Source of the DNA: Siphonodentalium dalli
Lineage: Eukaryota > Mollusca > Scaphopoda > Gadilida > Siphonodentaliidae
Direction: 5' to 3'
Assembly: GCA_032622095.1 (NCBI GenBank)
Contig: CP136064.1
Coordinates: 43,728,989-43,792,988 of the forward strand
DNA length: 64,000 nt
Every line of letters begins with the position of its first letter. The first letter of the stretch is position 1. Below the pieces are notes generated by a model. It was not told the DNA's origin. It did no database searches and saw nothing but the letters and a program-made list of their open reading frames with translations. Positions 1 through 10,785 of this stretch are shown here, in pieces. The position numbers and the translations under genes were made by a program.

Positions 1-2430
1 TTCACGAGCATACACATGTTAATTAAATACTAAGATGTATCGCATGTACTCAGCATGATGCACCGCAAAAGTACATGCCATACTATGCATGTCAATAAAT
101 AATACATAATGTTCCCCGTTCCAGGAATTCAGAGTGTGCCAGGATGATAGCGTTCATCACGCGATGAATTATATTATCCGGTTTGCGATGCTTCTTAAAT
201 CCCGTAATTTCTTAATGAAAAATAAAAATAAAACATCTCATCCACTGACTGCACGGGTCCTGATTGCAGATTAACGAGTGTTTTGTTTTAATTCCTGATT
301 TTTTCTTATTGGTTTGTTAATAGATCGGACGATACACGAACTCACCCATTGCCGGGCACATGTATACATGTACGTCGGTAAGCTAACTGGTAGCGAAGAC
401 TACTGTAACCGGGACGTGAAATTGAACAACACATGCTGAGTTTACCTGAAATGCAAGACAGGTACACATGAAATAAACAAGTCAATGGACAGTTGGATAC
501 AACACATTTTTATTATATTTTCATAAACTTTTAACGTCAAAATGTAAATCATATCCCCACTCCCAGAAGACCGAAAGTGTTGTCCCACTCTCAGCACTGC
601 GTCATGGCTTCTTTTTGTGTGCGTCATTCGGTATCCTTGCGCGTTATTTTAACATAACTGTCTGGTGATGGTGTAGCGTTAAGAACGTACTAGGTCTAAC
701 AGTGTTTTATTGTGGTCTGGGTCGTAACAAACTGGTATATCTCGTAAGTTGCGAGGATTATTTTTTACGAGGCGCTCTCACTCGAGGAGAAAAACCTAAC
801 ACTACTCAGAACAGTTAACTATTGTCTATATATTAAACTGTACTCCGCGGCCATCATGTGCCACCTGCTGCTCTAGCGGCAAATCCAGACATGGCTAATA
901 TATGAGCCGCTAAGAACTGAACTCGTAGACTCCCTGTCCAATTGAAGGGCGCCTGTAAACGAAGGCATTTCACCAAAGATTGTCAAGTGGTGATATATTC
1001 ACCTTACTGTGCGAACTATATGTGTGTGTTGGATATAGAGACCAGAGATGCTGGACACGATAGACTTCCCACTAGGACTCGGTGATAATCTCGTCCTATT
1101 GTACTAACGTGGAATGTACTGTCAGCTTCAACGATTTCCCAACCGAACCATCCAACGGCCCCAACCGTGCGTGTGTAGGTGTTCATGAGATCCCACACTG
1201 TTACGGGTCTCTAAAATACCGCATATACACCATGGGCTGGTCCGGACTGATCCGCATCCGAGCTGCTCCGGGCTGGTCCCGGTGGTTTAGTTAGACCGGG
1301 AATAGGCACCCTGTCAATATATTTGGGCTGGTTTTATGCGACTCGGAACTGGTTTAGTACGACTCCATGTGATAACAAAGAAAAGCGAAATTTGCGAAAT
1401 ATCAAAAAATTAATATCCCCCTTCGGACGAAATAAACTCATAAGTCTTACAACAGACACGCCTTCCAAATATGTTTGGTCTGCTGCCTCAGCGTCCTCTT
1501 CGATAGTTAGGACACAGAGTCAAATTTTTGGACTGCCTCATCCCAACGGGTGACCTGTATGTAATACGGGGATATCGAATCAGGTGTCGGATATCTTGGG
1601 CATCCATGCTTGTGATTACCCAAAACTGATGGGGGGAAACATGCTGCTGACCACAGTGAAAGGATATCTTAAACGCCATAGAGGAAAGAGGACATCCTAA
1701 TCGGGATAAAGAGAATACAGAGGAATAGAAAGATAATTATACAGAGCCCCTGCCACCATTACACTTTGCAAGCGTCACTTGCGACAGCGACTGTCAATCC
1801 AACAACGGATACTAGCCGTCGACTGGACAGTGACATGAACGGATGCAGACAATCGTCTCACGATGCAGATGGATTAAACCACACATGTATACATCAACGA
1901 GAATAAATAAACAAATCCATATGAGTGTGGCTTCGGCTCAGATCCAAAATGCAAGATCAGAAAACAAAATCGGCAGATTATTCGCACCCCAACCACGCCC
2001 TCTTGTATTGCATATCAGACGCATCTAAACTGTCAATATGCCACTTCACTCTAAAATTAGCATCTACTCACTCCTACTAAATCGAATTCCATTCACTGTA
2101 TATTACACCATATGAAAACGATCGTAATATGTTGCCTTGCTCGTGTGTCATATGTAACGATTAAATAGCTATATTGGCCATGCAAGTTATTATCTCCCAA
2201 TGTCATGTGGTTGCTTTGAAGTTGCAAGTTGGTCATTTTGCAAGTTAGGGTCTTGTTCCATGCCACTCCAGCAGTATTAGGGTAGCTACTAGCTGGTGTT
2301 AACGTGCACGTGGTACTCACACGATTGACAACGGATAACTAGATTCGGTTAGGCTCCATTTAAGTTGAAAACCAGTCATCAAATATTCGGAAGCGAAACA
2401 CTATGGCCATTCCCGAATCCTCTAAATTCC
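1..2430. other. No supported feature
   Basis: All open frames are short (76 codons or fewer), on both strands, and have no recognisable motif. I see no tandem array or clear inverted repeat. This reads as anonymous intergenic DNA. Confidence 0.5.
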
Positions 2431-2432
2431 TC

Positions 2433-3017
2433 TTCAAGTCATGGGGGGGGGGGGGGGGGGGGGGGGGGGTCGGAAAAATATTTCAGGCACGTATGGCATT
2501 TTTTCCCTTTCGATCATTTTTTGTACCCACCCACCCCCACCGCCAAATTTTTTTCCGTTTTCGGCAGTTTTTTCCGACCATTTTTTGACACCCACCCCCC
2601 CTTTTAACACTAAAACAGATTTGCGGGGGGAAATTCACTGTAAACAGCTGTATATGAATTTCTGTGCATACTATTTATCATGGATGTTAACATGGACATG
2701 TAAATAGGAATGAGTCATTTTGAGGTCATTCGGCCAAAAAAACATGGCTGCCAGCGGCCATCTTGGATTTCAAAATTTGCAACAAAATACAACACGATAA
2801 CTGCCTGCAGTCAGTTTACAGTTAGAATTACATTATTTCTCTCATTCAAAGTGAGTTTGAAGCCCAACTCATTGCCAAAACACTAAAAAACAAGCAGGAA
2901 TAAATTTTTTTAGTTGCGGAAAAAATAGCTTGTTGGTGGCTTTGACCACCCACCCACCCCGGCATACGTGCCGGAATTTTTTGTTCACCCCCCCCCCCCC
3001 ACCCCCTGTTCAAGTCA
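2433..3017. mobile_element. G/C-tract foldback MITE, hAT-like
   Basis: The element begins with a run of 27 G (2443-2469) and ends with a run of 13 C (2988-3000) followed by ACCCCCTG. Next to the runs the ends are imperfect inverted repeats: GGCACGTATGGCA on the left matches the reverse complement of TGCCGG/GGCATACGTGCC on the right. The direct repeat TTCAAGTCA flanks it at 2433-2441 and 3009-3017, which looks like an 8-9 bp target duplication. CAGGGG-type ends and 8-bp duplications are typical of hAT transposons, so a non-autonomous hAT-like element is the best reading. Glycine-rich frames through the G run are not coding. A second fragment lies at 31735-31890. Confidence 0.7.
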
Positions 3018-3509
3018 GAACAAAGAAACAAGATCAGTCCTACATACGCACGTTTTGTTCGGCGGTTATAGACCAACGAACTTGTATACATATTGACTGT
3101 CCTTACTGTGTCTTCACTTCGAGTCTTCTCGCAGTGACTCATTTCACAACAACTTCGCATGTGAATGTATCAATGGATGGGAGGTGAGTATGTCCATTAC
3201 TCACTAGATCATGTCATGAATCTCTACTATTGCTACTACAGTAACGGTCGGACTTCACCAGTTCAAACCTGGGAACTTTCCGATGGTCTGCCAGGGAACT
3301 TTATAACATTGAAACAAAGCTAATATATCTCTTAGATAATACGTGTTCATTGGTAATGTATCTCGCAGTAGATGAATGTCCAAGTTGGTGTTGCACGATA
3401 TACGCAACTTGTGTGAGCCGAGAGCAATCGAATGTTTATCGTGAAATCGCACACAACATGCCACCTCGAACTGGTACCTTCGCCTGCAGTAACATACTTT
3501 GTAATTAGT

Positions 3510-3925
3510 AGGTTTTAACAAAGAAATATATCCCCTGCATTGTTTGGTCAATGTTAGCTGGCCAGAACATCAAAAAGTCCCCAACGGGTTCAATATGATC
3601 TTTACGGGTGTAGCCATGCTAGAGATTCATGGCATGAACTAGATCAGAATAGTCAAAACAGGTATATATAGTCCACTTGATACTATTGCTCCCGGGTAAT
3701 TCGATGTGTATTGCGATATCGACTTAGAGCAGTCACAAAAGCATACCACCCGCAGCTGAGAAATGGATTGTTAAGGAACAAAGAAGTTTTAACAAAGAAA
3801 TGTATGTCCTGCGTTGTTTGGTCAATGCTATAATGTTTGTTAGAATAAGTAAGAGCATCAAAACGTTCCCATGTTTTGAACTGGTCGAATAAGATCTCTA
3901 CGCGCGAGGCCAGAGTAAACATCCA
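3510..3925. repeat. Direct duplication of a ~130-bp segment
   Basis: Two diverged direct copies start at about 3510 and 3784. Both contain GTTTTAACAAAGAAAT, TTGTTTGGTCAATG, then an ACATCAAAA/GCATCAAAA block and a GATCTYTACG block in the same order. They are about 275 bp apart. I do not recognise the source. Short open frames on the minus strand overlap both copies but share no convincing protein motif. Confidence 0.6.
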
Positions 3926-4265
3926 CGGCAATATCAAAATATTGACAAAAAAATAATTTCTAGTTGTTCGTTGGCCTGGTGAGTGGAAGATTGCCTTGTG
4001 AAATCTGGAGTGACTTGGTGTCAAACCGGATGGACGCTCATTAAGACTATCACAACAGATAATTTCATAAGTTTAGTATCCAGACAATAACAGCGAAACA
4101 TGCATATATGTGTACACATCAGGTCTGCTTTGAAGTTTGGTAATTTAACATCCCGCGTCAGCAAAACAAAGCCGTCGTAATATGTCATATTAATGTAAAA
4201 AGGATTGACCTCTCACTGACAGTCTTTTTGTCGATACCCATCGTAAGCCCAACCCCCTATTCAAG
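3926..4265. other. No supported feature
   Basis: Intergenic sequence with no gene, array or inverted repeat that I can support. Confidence 0.4.
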
Positions 4266-4269
4266 TGGT

Positions 4270-4430
4270 CCTATTAGTTTGCTATGATGATGGTGGTTCC
4301 TGCTTATTTGCTTTGACGCTGGTATGGCGACATGATGCTGTTAAGAAAATGCTATTTTGTTTCTAAATTTGTCATTTCCGTGACGTTTGGCAATTTTGAA
4401 TGAATGTAAGAAAAGCCGTTATGTTAAAAC
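4270..4430 (+). repeat. Dispersed repeat, partner at 43.7 kb
   Basis: This stretch has a diverged direct match at about 43695-43830. Shared blocks in order are TATGATG, CTGGYATGGC, TGCTGTTAAGAAAA, a TTTTCTAAA/TTTCTAAAT block and TTTGGC. Neither copy shows terminal repeats, so the repeat type is unknown. Confidence 0.5.
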
Positions 4431-4626
4431 TACTCAAAAATATATATATTGTAAAATATTTTAATAATGACACTTTTTTTATTGAAAACCTACCATAACC
4501 AAGATGGCTATCAGTATCGCGTTGCAAAGACAATAGGAATTCAAAATACACTGGCTTCTTCGAAATCACCGCGAATATGACACTTTTGGAATAAATTACA
4601 ATATATTTTCTCAACATCATCAGATT

Positions 4627-4870
4627 GCTCCCACCAGTACCATATCAATTCAACTGGACCCACAACACCATAGCCGTTCAGCTGGACTCACCAGCATCAC
4701 AGCAATTCAGCAGGACCCCCATCACCATAACAATTCAGCAGACCCCCCCCCACAGTAGCATAGCAATTCAGCAGGACTCGCAGTGTTATCGTACTTCAGC
4801 AGGACCACCAGTATTATAAAATATCGGTAGGACCCATCAGCACCATATCAAAATAACAGGACCACTTACA
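4627..4870. repeat. Degenerate minisatellite, ~28-33 bp unit
   Basis: About eight degenerate units of the form CACCATAGCAATTCAGCAGGACC run head to tail. GCARTTCAGCAGGACY is the best conserved part. Unit lengths vary from about 27 to 33 bp. The 64-codon frame through it is a by-product of the repeat. Confidence 0.75.
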
Positions 4871-4879
4871 GCCAAGGAT

Positions 4880-5932
4880 GGTCATGCAGCCGTCCAATAA
4901 GTCCCTACACAGAAACTAAAGTGACTCATACTCAATCTTCTGTCCTCAAAGTTGACACATTATTATATCATTTTGTCACGCCCATGTAACCAAAATACAT
5001 GGACGTTGCGACAGCAGGGGTTTGTGGTGTCTCACGCCACTCACTTTGGTCAAAATGTTCGACAGTTAGAAAGTTCATCTCTGGCATAATATTAGTTGGA
5101 AAACTTACAACGTATATACATGTAGGTTGAAATTTTTCTCGTTTGATTTTGCAACCGGTAATTAATGAGGAATATGTAGTTTTAACAGCAGCATATTGTT
5201 CTACTTTTTGTAAATATTTTGGTCTGACACCAGTTGGACAGTTTCAAGGTGAACACCACAAACGAAGCCCCTTTATCCATGTACATGTACATACTCCGAA
5301 AATACTTCTCAAAATCACATACATTCAAAAGAGTTTTTAAAAGTCCCCAGATAGGTGATATAATCGCTCTTTGGTATTACCATTACAGGAGCATACTAAC
5401 GCGAAACGCTCTTTAACGTTCCAATGCGAAAAGTGGACCCCTGTTGGCTTCAGCAACGATTAATTATATGGCCTCAATACGTTGTCAGTCACATCTAGGC
5501 TTAGCTTGTTTGGTAGCGGTTGAACGCATAAGATACCTTCGCTAGCGTTTACGACACACAATGTCGTCGATATAATTCACCCAATTTATCTGAATTGCAG
5601 TTTCAATAGATACAACGTCACGACTGTATCCAGGTATCAGTTTCCCGTCTCCTTATTTTCAAGAATGAACCACACTTATACTATGCTTCGTTTGGCGAGG
5701 TTGCCATAGTTGTTGCATATCAGTTCCAGTTAAAAAATGTTCGCAATCATCTTAGACTACTTCACCGCTGCAAACCTCATCAGGTCCCATTTCAAATTGT
5801 TCGCTGAAACCATTGTTTTGTTTGCATCGTGTCGGAAACACTGTCTCCCGGAACACACAGCTCGTGTCCGGTAAATCTCCGGTAAAGTTCCTTCCCCACG
5901 GCGTTAGCGGCGCTGTTTGTCGTAATATGACA
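4880..5932. other. Mostly featureless; holds one GCTCTTT box pair
   Basis: No gene is supported. Sequence at 5090-5160 resembles 54585-54665 (GTTGGAAA...TAGGTTGAAATT block). Two GCTCTTT boxes at 5366 and 5408 are 42 bp apart, the same spacing seen in the TTAA MITEs of this window, so part of 5300-5450 may be a very diverged MITE copy. Confidence 0.4.
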
Positions 5933-5952
5933 CACTGGAGGGCGTCAGACCG

Positions 5953-6275
5953 GTTTTCCGAAGACCTATTAATACGAAGGCCCACAACTCCGAAGACCCG
6001 ATTCTCCGACGGCCCACAACTCCGAAGACCCGATTCTCCGACGGCCCATAACTCCGAAGACCCGATTCTCCGACGGCCCATAACTCCGAAGATCCGATTA
6101 TCCGAAAGCCCATAACTCCGAAGGGCCGATTCTCCGAAGACCTATAACTCCGAATACCTATAACTCCGAAGGGCCGATTCTCCGAAGACCTATAACTCCG
6201 AAGCCCCGATTCTCCGACGGCCCATAACTCCGAAGGTTCGATTCTCCGAAGGTCCGATTCTCCGAAGATTTTGTT
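5953..6275. repeat. Left arm array of CCGAAG units
   Basis: About 20 tandem units of 15-16 bp alternate irregularly between a CGATTCTC form and a CATAACTC form, each preceded by CCGAAG or CCGACG. The array is inverted relative to 6974-7243 and forms one arm of the foldback element. Confidence 0.85.
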
Positions 6276-6313
6276 TTATCGGGGTATTATCGCTTACTAA
6301 ATAGTGTACAGTC

Positions 6314-6505
6314 CAGTGGCGAAGCCAAGGGGTCCCAAAATTCCCACTGCCCCCATTAAACCTCTACTTGCTATTTCAGACAATATGGGCCCCTACCAAA
6401 ACATGTCCAATGTCATGTAAACGCCCGGAAATCGTTCATGGGGCATCAAAATATTCAAACGTTTCCTACTGCCCCCACCTAAATGGGAATCCTGGCCCGC
6501 CACTG
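6314..6505. mobile_element. CAGTGGCG MITE copy in left arm
   Basis: This segment starts CAGTGGCGAAGCCAAGG and ends CCTGGCCCGCCACTG, an imperfect inverted-repeat pair of a kind common in hAT-like MITEs. It is an inverted, shorter homologue of 6657-6943: both share ATGTCATGTAAACG and CCTAAATGGGAA blocks. No separate target duplication is visible, so it was probably already in the arm when the palindrome formed. Confidence 0.6.
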
Positions 6506-6656
6506 ACTATACACCAGATACTATAACGTTACGTTGGCCCATGAGATGCCAGAGTAAAATGTACAGGGGTGAACGGGGAAGAACTTGTCGCCCCTGTGCA
6601 TGTTAGGCTACTCTGACATTCTTGCAGCGTTTCGTTATAATATACCCGGTGCACAC

Positions 6657-6943
6657 CAGTGGCGGGGCCAGGGTTCCCATTTAGGGGTGCACATTATTTA
6701 GCATATGTGGGGGATATGTGGGGGATATATCATGCATATGATATGCCGAAAGCATATCACGAAGGCCTGATTTGGGGAGCGCATACATGGGAGGGGTCGC
6801 CCACAATCGTTGGTCCGGGGGCTTCCCTGGGCAGGAACACTGTGAATATTTGAATGCCTAGGAGGGATTTCCTGACGTTTACATGACATTTGACATGTTT
6901 TTTGGGGGCGGTCTTCCCTAGGGCCCCATTGACCCCGCCACTG
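6657..6943. mobile_element. CAGTGGCG MITE copy in right arm
   Basis: It starts CAGTGGCGGGGCCAGGG and ends TTGACCCCGCCACTG. It is the inverted homologue of 6314-6505 and about 95 bp longer; the extra part includes a short GTGGGGGATAT duplication. A 64-codon frame across it is not convincing as a gene. Confidence 0.6.
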
Positions 6944-6973
6944 GACTGTATACTATTTAATAAGCGATAAAAC

Positions 6974-7243
6974 ATGATCTTCGGAGAATCGGACCTTCGG
7001 AGAATCGGCCCTTCGGAGTTATAGACCTTCGGAGTTATGGGCGTTCGGAGTTATAGGCCTTCGGAGTTATGGTCTTTCGGAGTTATGGGTCTTCGGAGTT
7101 ATGGGCTTTCGGAGTTATGGGTCTTCGGAGTTATAGGATTTCGGAGAATCGGGACTTCGGAGTTATGGGCTTTCGGAGAATCGGGGCGTCGGAGAATCTG
7201 ACCTTCGGAGAATCGGACCTTCGGAGTTATGGGTCTTCGGAAA
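6974..7243. repeat. Right arm array of TTCGGAG units
   Basis: About 18 tandem units of 14-16 bp, mostly TTCGGAGTTATGGG and TTCGGAGAATCGG forms. This is the inverted counterpart of the array at 5953-6275. Confidence 0.85.
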
Positions 7244-7470
7244 AACGCTACGTAACCCACTGGAGGTAGTGATTGCTTGAATGTGCAGAAAACGCTGCTG
7301 CAGGATTGCATTGGTGTCCTAATCAGGCGGTACGGAACCGCACAGTCTGCGGTTGTTCGGTAAATCCCGAATGACTGTATAGAACGATGACACTGAAAGC
7401 ACATCAGTTTTCGGTCTATAGGTCGGTTTTTGACTGTGGTTGTGCATCGCTTCACCGTGCACTATGCATT

Positions 7471-7935
7471 TTAAACAAAAATACGCGCATAACGAAACAC
7501 CTTGAGTTCAACCGAAACATTCGAATGACCGCAGGAAAATAAATCGCGCCGCAGAAAACGCGATAAGCGTGATATGCGAGACAATAGCAATATAAGGGCC
7601 TTCAGTAAATGTAACTTTGTGACAAAAAACGTCGTTTTTTCCCGAAGCCTTACTACCGTATAATATATGTCATATTTTCGGAATGAGTCTTGTAGATCTG
7701 CAATGGAATGTTTGACCAGCTCACTACGATTGATAAGTTCGTATTTTATTTGTGTGCTCTCTAAATATGGCCTGATCACATGCAGATCTACATCACAGTA
7801 AGTTACATCGTCCCAATTATATGGCAATATGAAGAGAATCTTAGAATTATCTAACAGGGTAACTGTTGCTACGACCATGCATGATCGTTGGACGGGATGG
7901 GTGAGAATCATAGTCTCATATGTCGCCATGCACAA
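7471..7935 (-). pseudogene. Coding-like relic B, unrecognised family
   Basis: A 154-codon minus-strand frame has coding-like composition and contains NSKILFILPYNWDDVTY near its start. The N-terminal part is paralogous to relic A at 8145-8269, which reads NSKKIHSTSPFNWGDV, with the same distance from a starting Met-Ala. I do not recognise the family. Either this is the surviving first part of a tandemly duplicated gene or an exon; no splice structure is established. I chose the Met in the MAT context because it aligns with MAK in relic A; an upstream Met two codons earlier is equally possible. Confidence 0.45.
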
Positions 7936-8144
7936 ACCTGCTAGTGCGATGGAAGACAGAAACTACGACCTACAATTGGCATGGTAACGTATTTTCGGTT
8001 ACCATGTAGCATATAGCCGATTAGTGGACAGTTCATCGACCAGGATTCCCAAACAATATTCGAATATTCTGAAAATGTATGTTTTCTTTTTGGACCGAAA
8101 ACCGGTGATAGCGGGAGCACGTGTACATACAGCTCCCTGCCGCA

Positions 8145-8269
8145 GTTTAAGCTACATCGCCCCAATTAAATGGCGATGTGGAGTGAATCTTCTTCGAATT
8201 TTCCGACTGAGTTACCGCGAGTATGATGAGTCGGACGGATGTCTCGAGGTTTCCGTTTGACTTAGCCAT
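8145..8269 (-). pseudogene. Coding-like relic A, paralogue of relic B
   Basis: The minus strand starts MAKSNGNLETSV and runs to NWGDVA, then meets TAA. Relic B has tyrosine at the aligned stop position, so copy A looks truncated by a point change. DNA similarity between about 8150-8220 and 7800-7870 supports a tandem duplication. Function unknown. Confidence 0.4.
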
Positions 8270-9055
8270 CGATCGTCGCTCGCATCGCGCCAAATGTTCC
8301 CGTTAGCTTGAGCGTGCCATTATTACTCTAGCTCCACTAAGGCTTGTTATGCTCGCTCTGCTGTGATGATGGTGACTGATTCGATAGAAATCTCTCGATA
8401 TAAACTATGTATAAGTCAGCTCACGGAACCACATGGCCGATTTACCACCAAAGCCACACTCCTGCCTTCTCGTCCGTCTAGATTATCAGGCCAATTAGGT
8501 TACGCAAGTTATTACTTCATCAGAAGTCAACGTGTCCTCCCAATATCTTAGAGGATTGTCGACCCAATCAACGCTGGTCATTTATAAGGCATCATATCAT
8601 ACGCTGTTAGGTTTAGAACCAATTAGCGTAAACGGCTTTGAGCGCGGAAACACGCCAGACTAATTGCTTATCCGCACTCTGTTCGAAATTAAAGGTGGCA
8701 GATGCGTAGGGAATTCGAAAAAGATACGTATGTTTTTTCCATAACCGTTGACGTCCTTCGTATTGCAGATCGGATCCAACAGTACTTTGTCGGGGCACTT
8801 AGCTACATGTAGATGGTCCTCATTTGGGGCATGCAAGCTTTCTAATCTTCCAACTGGTGGCCAATTTTCAAAACATATGACTTTATTTTATACCTATTTC
8901 TGGTGTGAAATTTCCATCTGATGGTGTGTCAAGTATGAAGTTGCGAACTCTTTAACATTTTGACAAAATTTGTGGGCGCTACTCCCCCTGTCACCACGTT
9001 CCTGTGTACCTAGCTAAAGGTGTGACATTTTAAAGAAAAGTTTTCGTTTCTATCT
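8270..9055. other. No supported feature
   Basis: Short frames on both strands only (62 codons or fewer). The minus-strand frame at 8613-8798 has coding-like composition but no match that I can name. Confidence 0.35.
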
Positions 9056-9061
9056 CATACC

Positions 9062-9268
9062 ATGACTATTGAAGAAGGAATAAGATATGTCGATAAATAC
9101 ACGAAACGCCGAACCGAAGCTTCATATACTGTACTGAGATATTTTCCGACGATCAGCAATGACGTAGACATTCTCCATCATATTTTAGATCTTCGATCAT
9201 ACGACAAACGCTCGTTATTTTACAAAAAGCAACGTTATCATTGTCCCATGCTGCTGAAAAGTCAGTAG
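9062..9268 (+). pseudogene. Coding-like relic with GIRYVDKYTK
   Basis: A 68-codon frame starts MTIEEGIRYVDKYTK. A second copy of this motif, LEAGIRFVDKYTK, lies at 35241-35285 on the same strand, and the DNA aligns around it. From about 9163 another forward frame stays open into the MITE boundary near 9373, so the reading frame may have shifted. The family is not recognised; it may be a decayed exon or transposon piece. Confidence 0.35.
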
Positions 9269-9377
9269 AACCGGACCGAGACGTAACAAACGCGAGCATA
9301 ACACTGGGATTTAACTCTGGCTGTAATACATATAATAGATATAACGACATGTATCGTCATATGTGTTCTGTGTTTAA

Positions 9378-10327
9378 AGGCACGTGAGGCCTTAATTGTC
9401 GAAAATATTCATATTTGTTCCAAACACCGTAAACAGAAAAGGTTACAATACACCAAATACAAATTAGTAGAGTGATTTCCCCTGGCACTACCAAGCTAGG
9501 ATCAGCATAAACAAAATTCTGGCAGCTGAATGGTCAATGATACATGGATGAAAAGTGCACGAAAAAATGCACAGATGTGTTTCCCGTCGAGAAACATCAA
9601 ATATAACCACATGGTAAATGGTTATGGCTGTGCAAGTGGCGAATAATTTATGGGAGGTGTTTGTGGGTTTTTTCGATGTCATTTTTTTCACAATTTTAAG
9701 GGTAGTGTGACGTTTGTCAAGCTCCAGTGTGATCTACCATGTTAACAAGTACTTTTTTGCACATTTCTGTGTGTCTAAAAGAACGTTCTTTAATTTCAAA
9801 TACTCGTGCAGGGTCAAATCTTTGCAGCGAATATAGGCCAGCGGGATTTGTTAACACTGAGGCCTATGTAAATCATTTGGTGTATTGTAACCAAAAACAT
9901 TAAAACGCATACAGTTTCGTTCATATATACCATGACCATCGCGTAAACAGCATGTTATCATAAATACCTACTATATTTTACCTAAGAAAGAGCCTGATTG
10001 GGTTACAGAGGACAGCACAATGCTACTGGCTAATCACACACAGATGGCATAAACGCTCTTTATTAGTTCCATATCAGGTATTCACCAACAAAGAACGCTC
10101 TTTATGTTTACCATCATAATATAAACAAACACCAGAAAAGTAACTTTTTATGCTTTTGTTTACATAACAATGGTTAAACGTATGAGAATAACATACTGTT
10201 TATGCGATATTTCTTATTTATATACGGACAAAGTCTGTCTACATTTTGATGTTCTTTCTGTTTGTGGCAGTTTTTGACGGGTGGAAATATTTTCACAGGA
10301 TACCCACCGCCAAGGCCAACCGTACCT
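9378..10327 (+). mobile_element. TTAA MITE, AGGCACG family, with nested insert
   Basis: The ends AGGCACGTGAGGCCTT and AAGGCCAACCGTACCT are inverted repeats, and TTAA flanks both sides (9374-9377, 10328-10331). Homologues are at 34228-34720 and 55088-55582; a related subfamily is at 18587 and 58713. Without the insert at 9441-9892 it is about 498 bp. It has no coding capacity. TTAA duplication is typical of piggyBac-type transposition; the superfamily call is inference. The element carries two ACGCTCTTTA boxes 42 bp apart (10053, 10095). Confidence 0.9.
9441..9892. mobile_element. 452-bp MITE with perfect 18-bp TIRs
   Basis: It begins GGTTACAATACACCAAAT and ends with the exact reverse complement (9875-9892). 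It interrupts the surrounding MITE: the homologues at about 34290 and 55530 are uninterrupted at this point. The junction lies in a run of A, so the target duplication reads as AAAA but is ambiguous. It has no transposase. Confidence 0.85.
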
Positions 10328-10538
10328 TTAATACACACACGGGGACTGTAGATTGCAGAATACTAATATTTATATCGGTACTACCTCATTTAATTCAACA
10401 AATGAATTATTTAGACAGAAGTACCTCATAATAGTTTTGTTACAATTGACTTCGCCGCCAATGACGTTGTCAGCGTAATAAGTGTGTATTGTCCACGGAC
10501 AATATTGAAAGTTTTGCAACCATCTGCATGTTGCTGTA

Positions 10539-10785
10539 CCCCCCCCCCCACCCCCAACTAAAGCAATGGGTGTGCAACAAACTTAATGAAGCATCTTTGA
10601 TGAGCTCCCATCCTCCTCCAACTCGACACCAAACTAACAGTTTCTTTACTAAATGGATTCTCCCATTCAGTTATACAAGAATACATTAGAATGGTATATT
10701 ATTCATTTTGAGGGGTGTTCGAATAAAATGAGCAGATGACATAATATGACGAAATGATAATACAAATCGTCGGTGGGATTCAAAG
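10539..10785. repeat. C tract and dispersed repeat, copies at 23.4 and 16.5 kb
   Basis: C-rich tract at 10539-10555. From about 10660 the sequence (TTCTCCCATTCAGTTATA, then ATACATTAGA, TATTCAT) matches 23405-23480. Its end, TCGGTGGGATTCAAA near 10770, recurs inverted near 16470. The GTCGTATAAA words at 10960-10990 and 16160-16290 may belong to the same repeat, split by the large foldback between them. Confidence 0.45.

Larger units (their letters stand above)
5933..7266. mobile_element. 1.3-kb full-length foldback element with array arms
   Basis: The whole interval is one long imperfect palindrome centred near 6580. The outer arms are opposing arrays of about 15-bp units: CCGAAGACCCGATTCT and CCCATAACT types on the left, TTCGGAGAATCGG and TTCGGAGTTATGGG types on the right. 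Inside them both arms carry TTATCGCTTA.TAAATAGT.TACAGTCCAGTGGCG, then a CAGTGGCG-bounded segment, then matching spacer arms around CAGAGTA...CAGGGG. The direct repeat CACTGGAGG flanks the palindrome at 5933-5941 and 7258-7266 and looks like a 9-bp target duplication. Nine-base duplications with long array-bearing terminal repeats are known in Mutator-like foldback elements; that assignment is inference. No transposase frame is present. Confidence 0.8.

Noticed and set aside
2365-2707. Poly-glycine proteins
   Set aside because: They arise from a 27-G run at a transposon end.
5953-7243. CRISPR-like alternating repeats
   Set aside because: Both unit types are repeats with no unique spacers, and the two arrays are inverted arms of one element.
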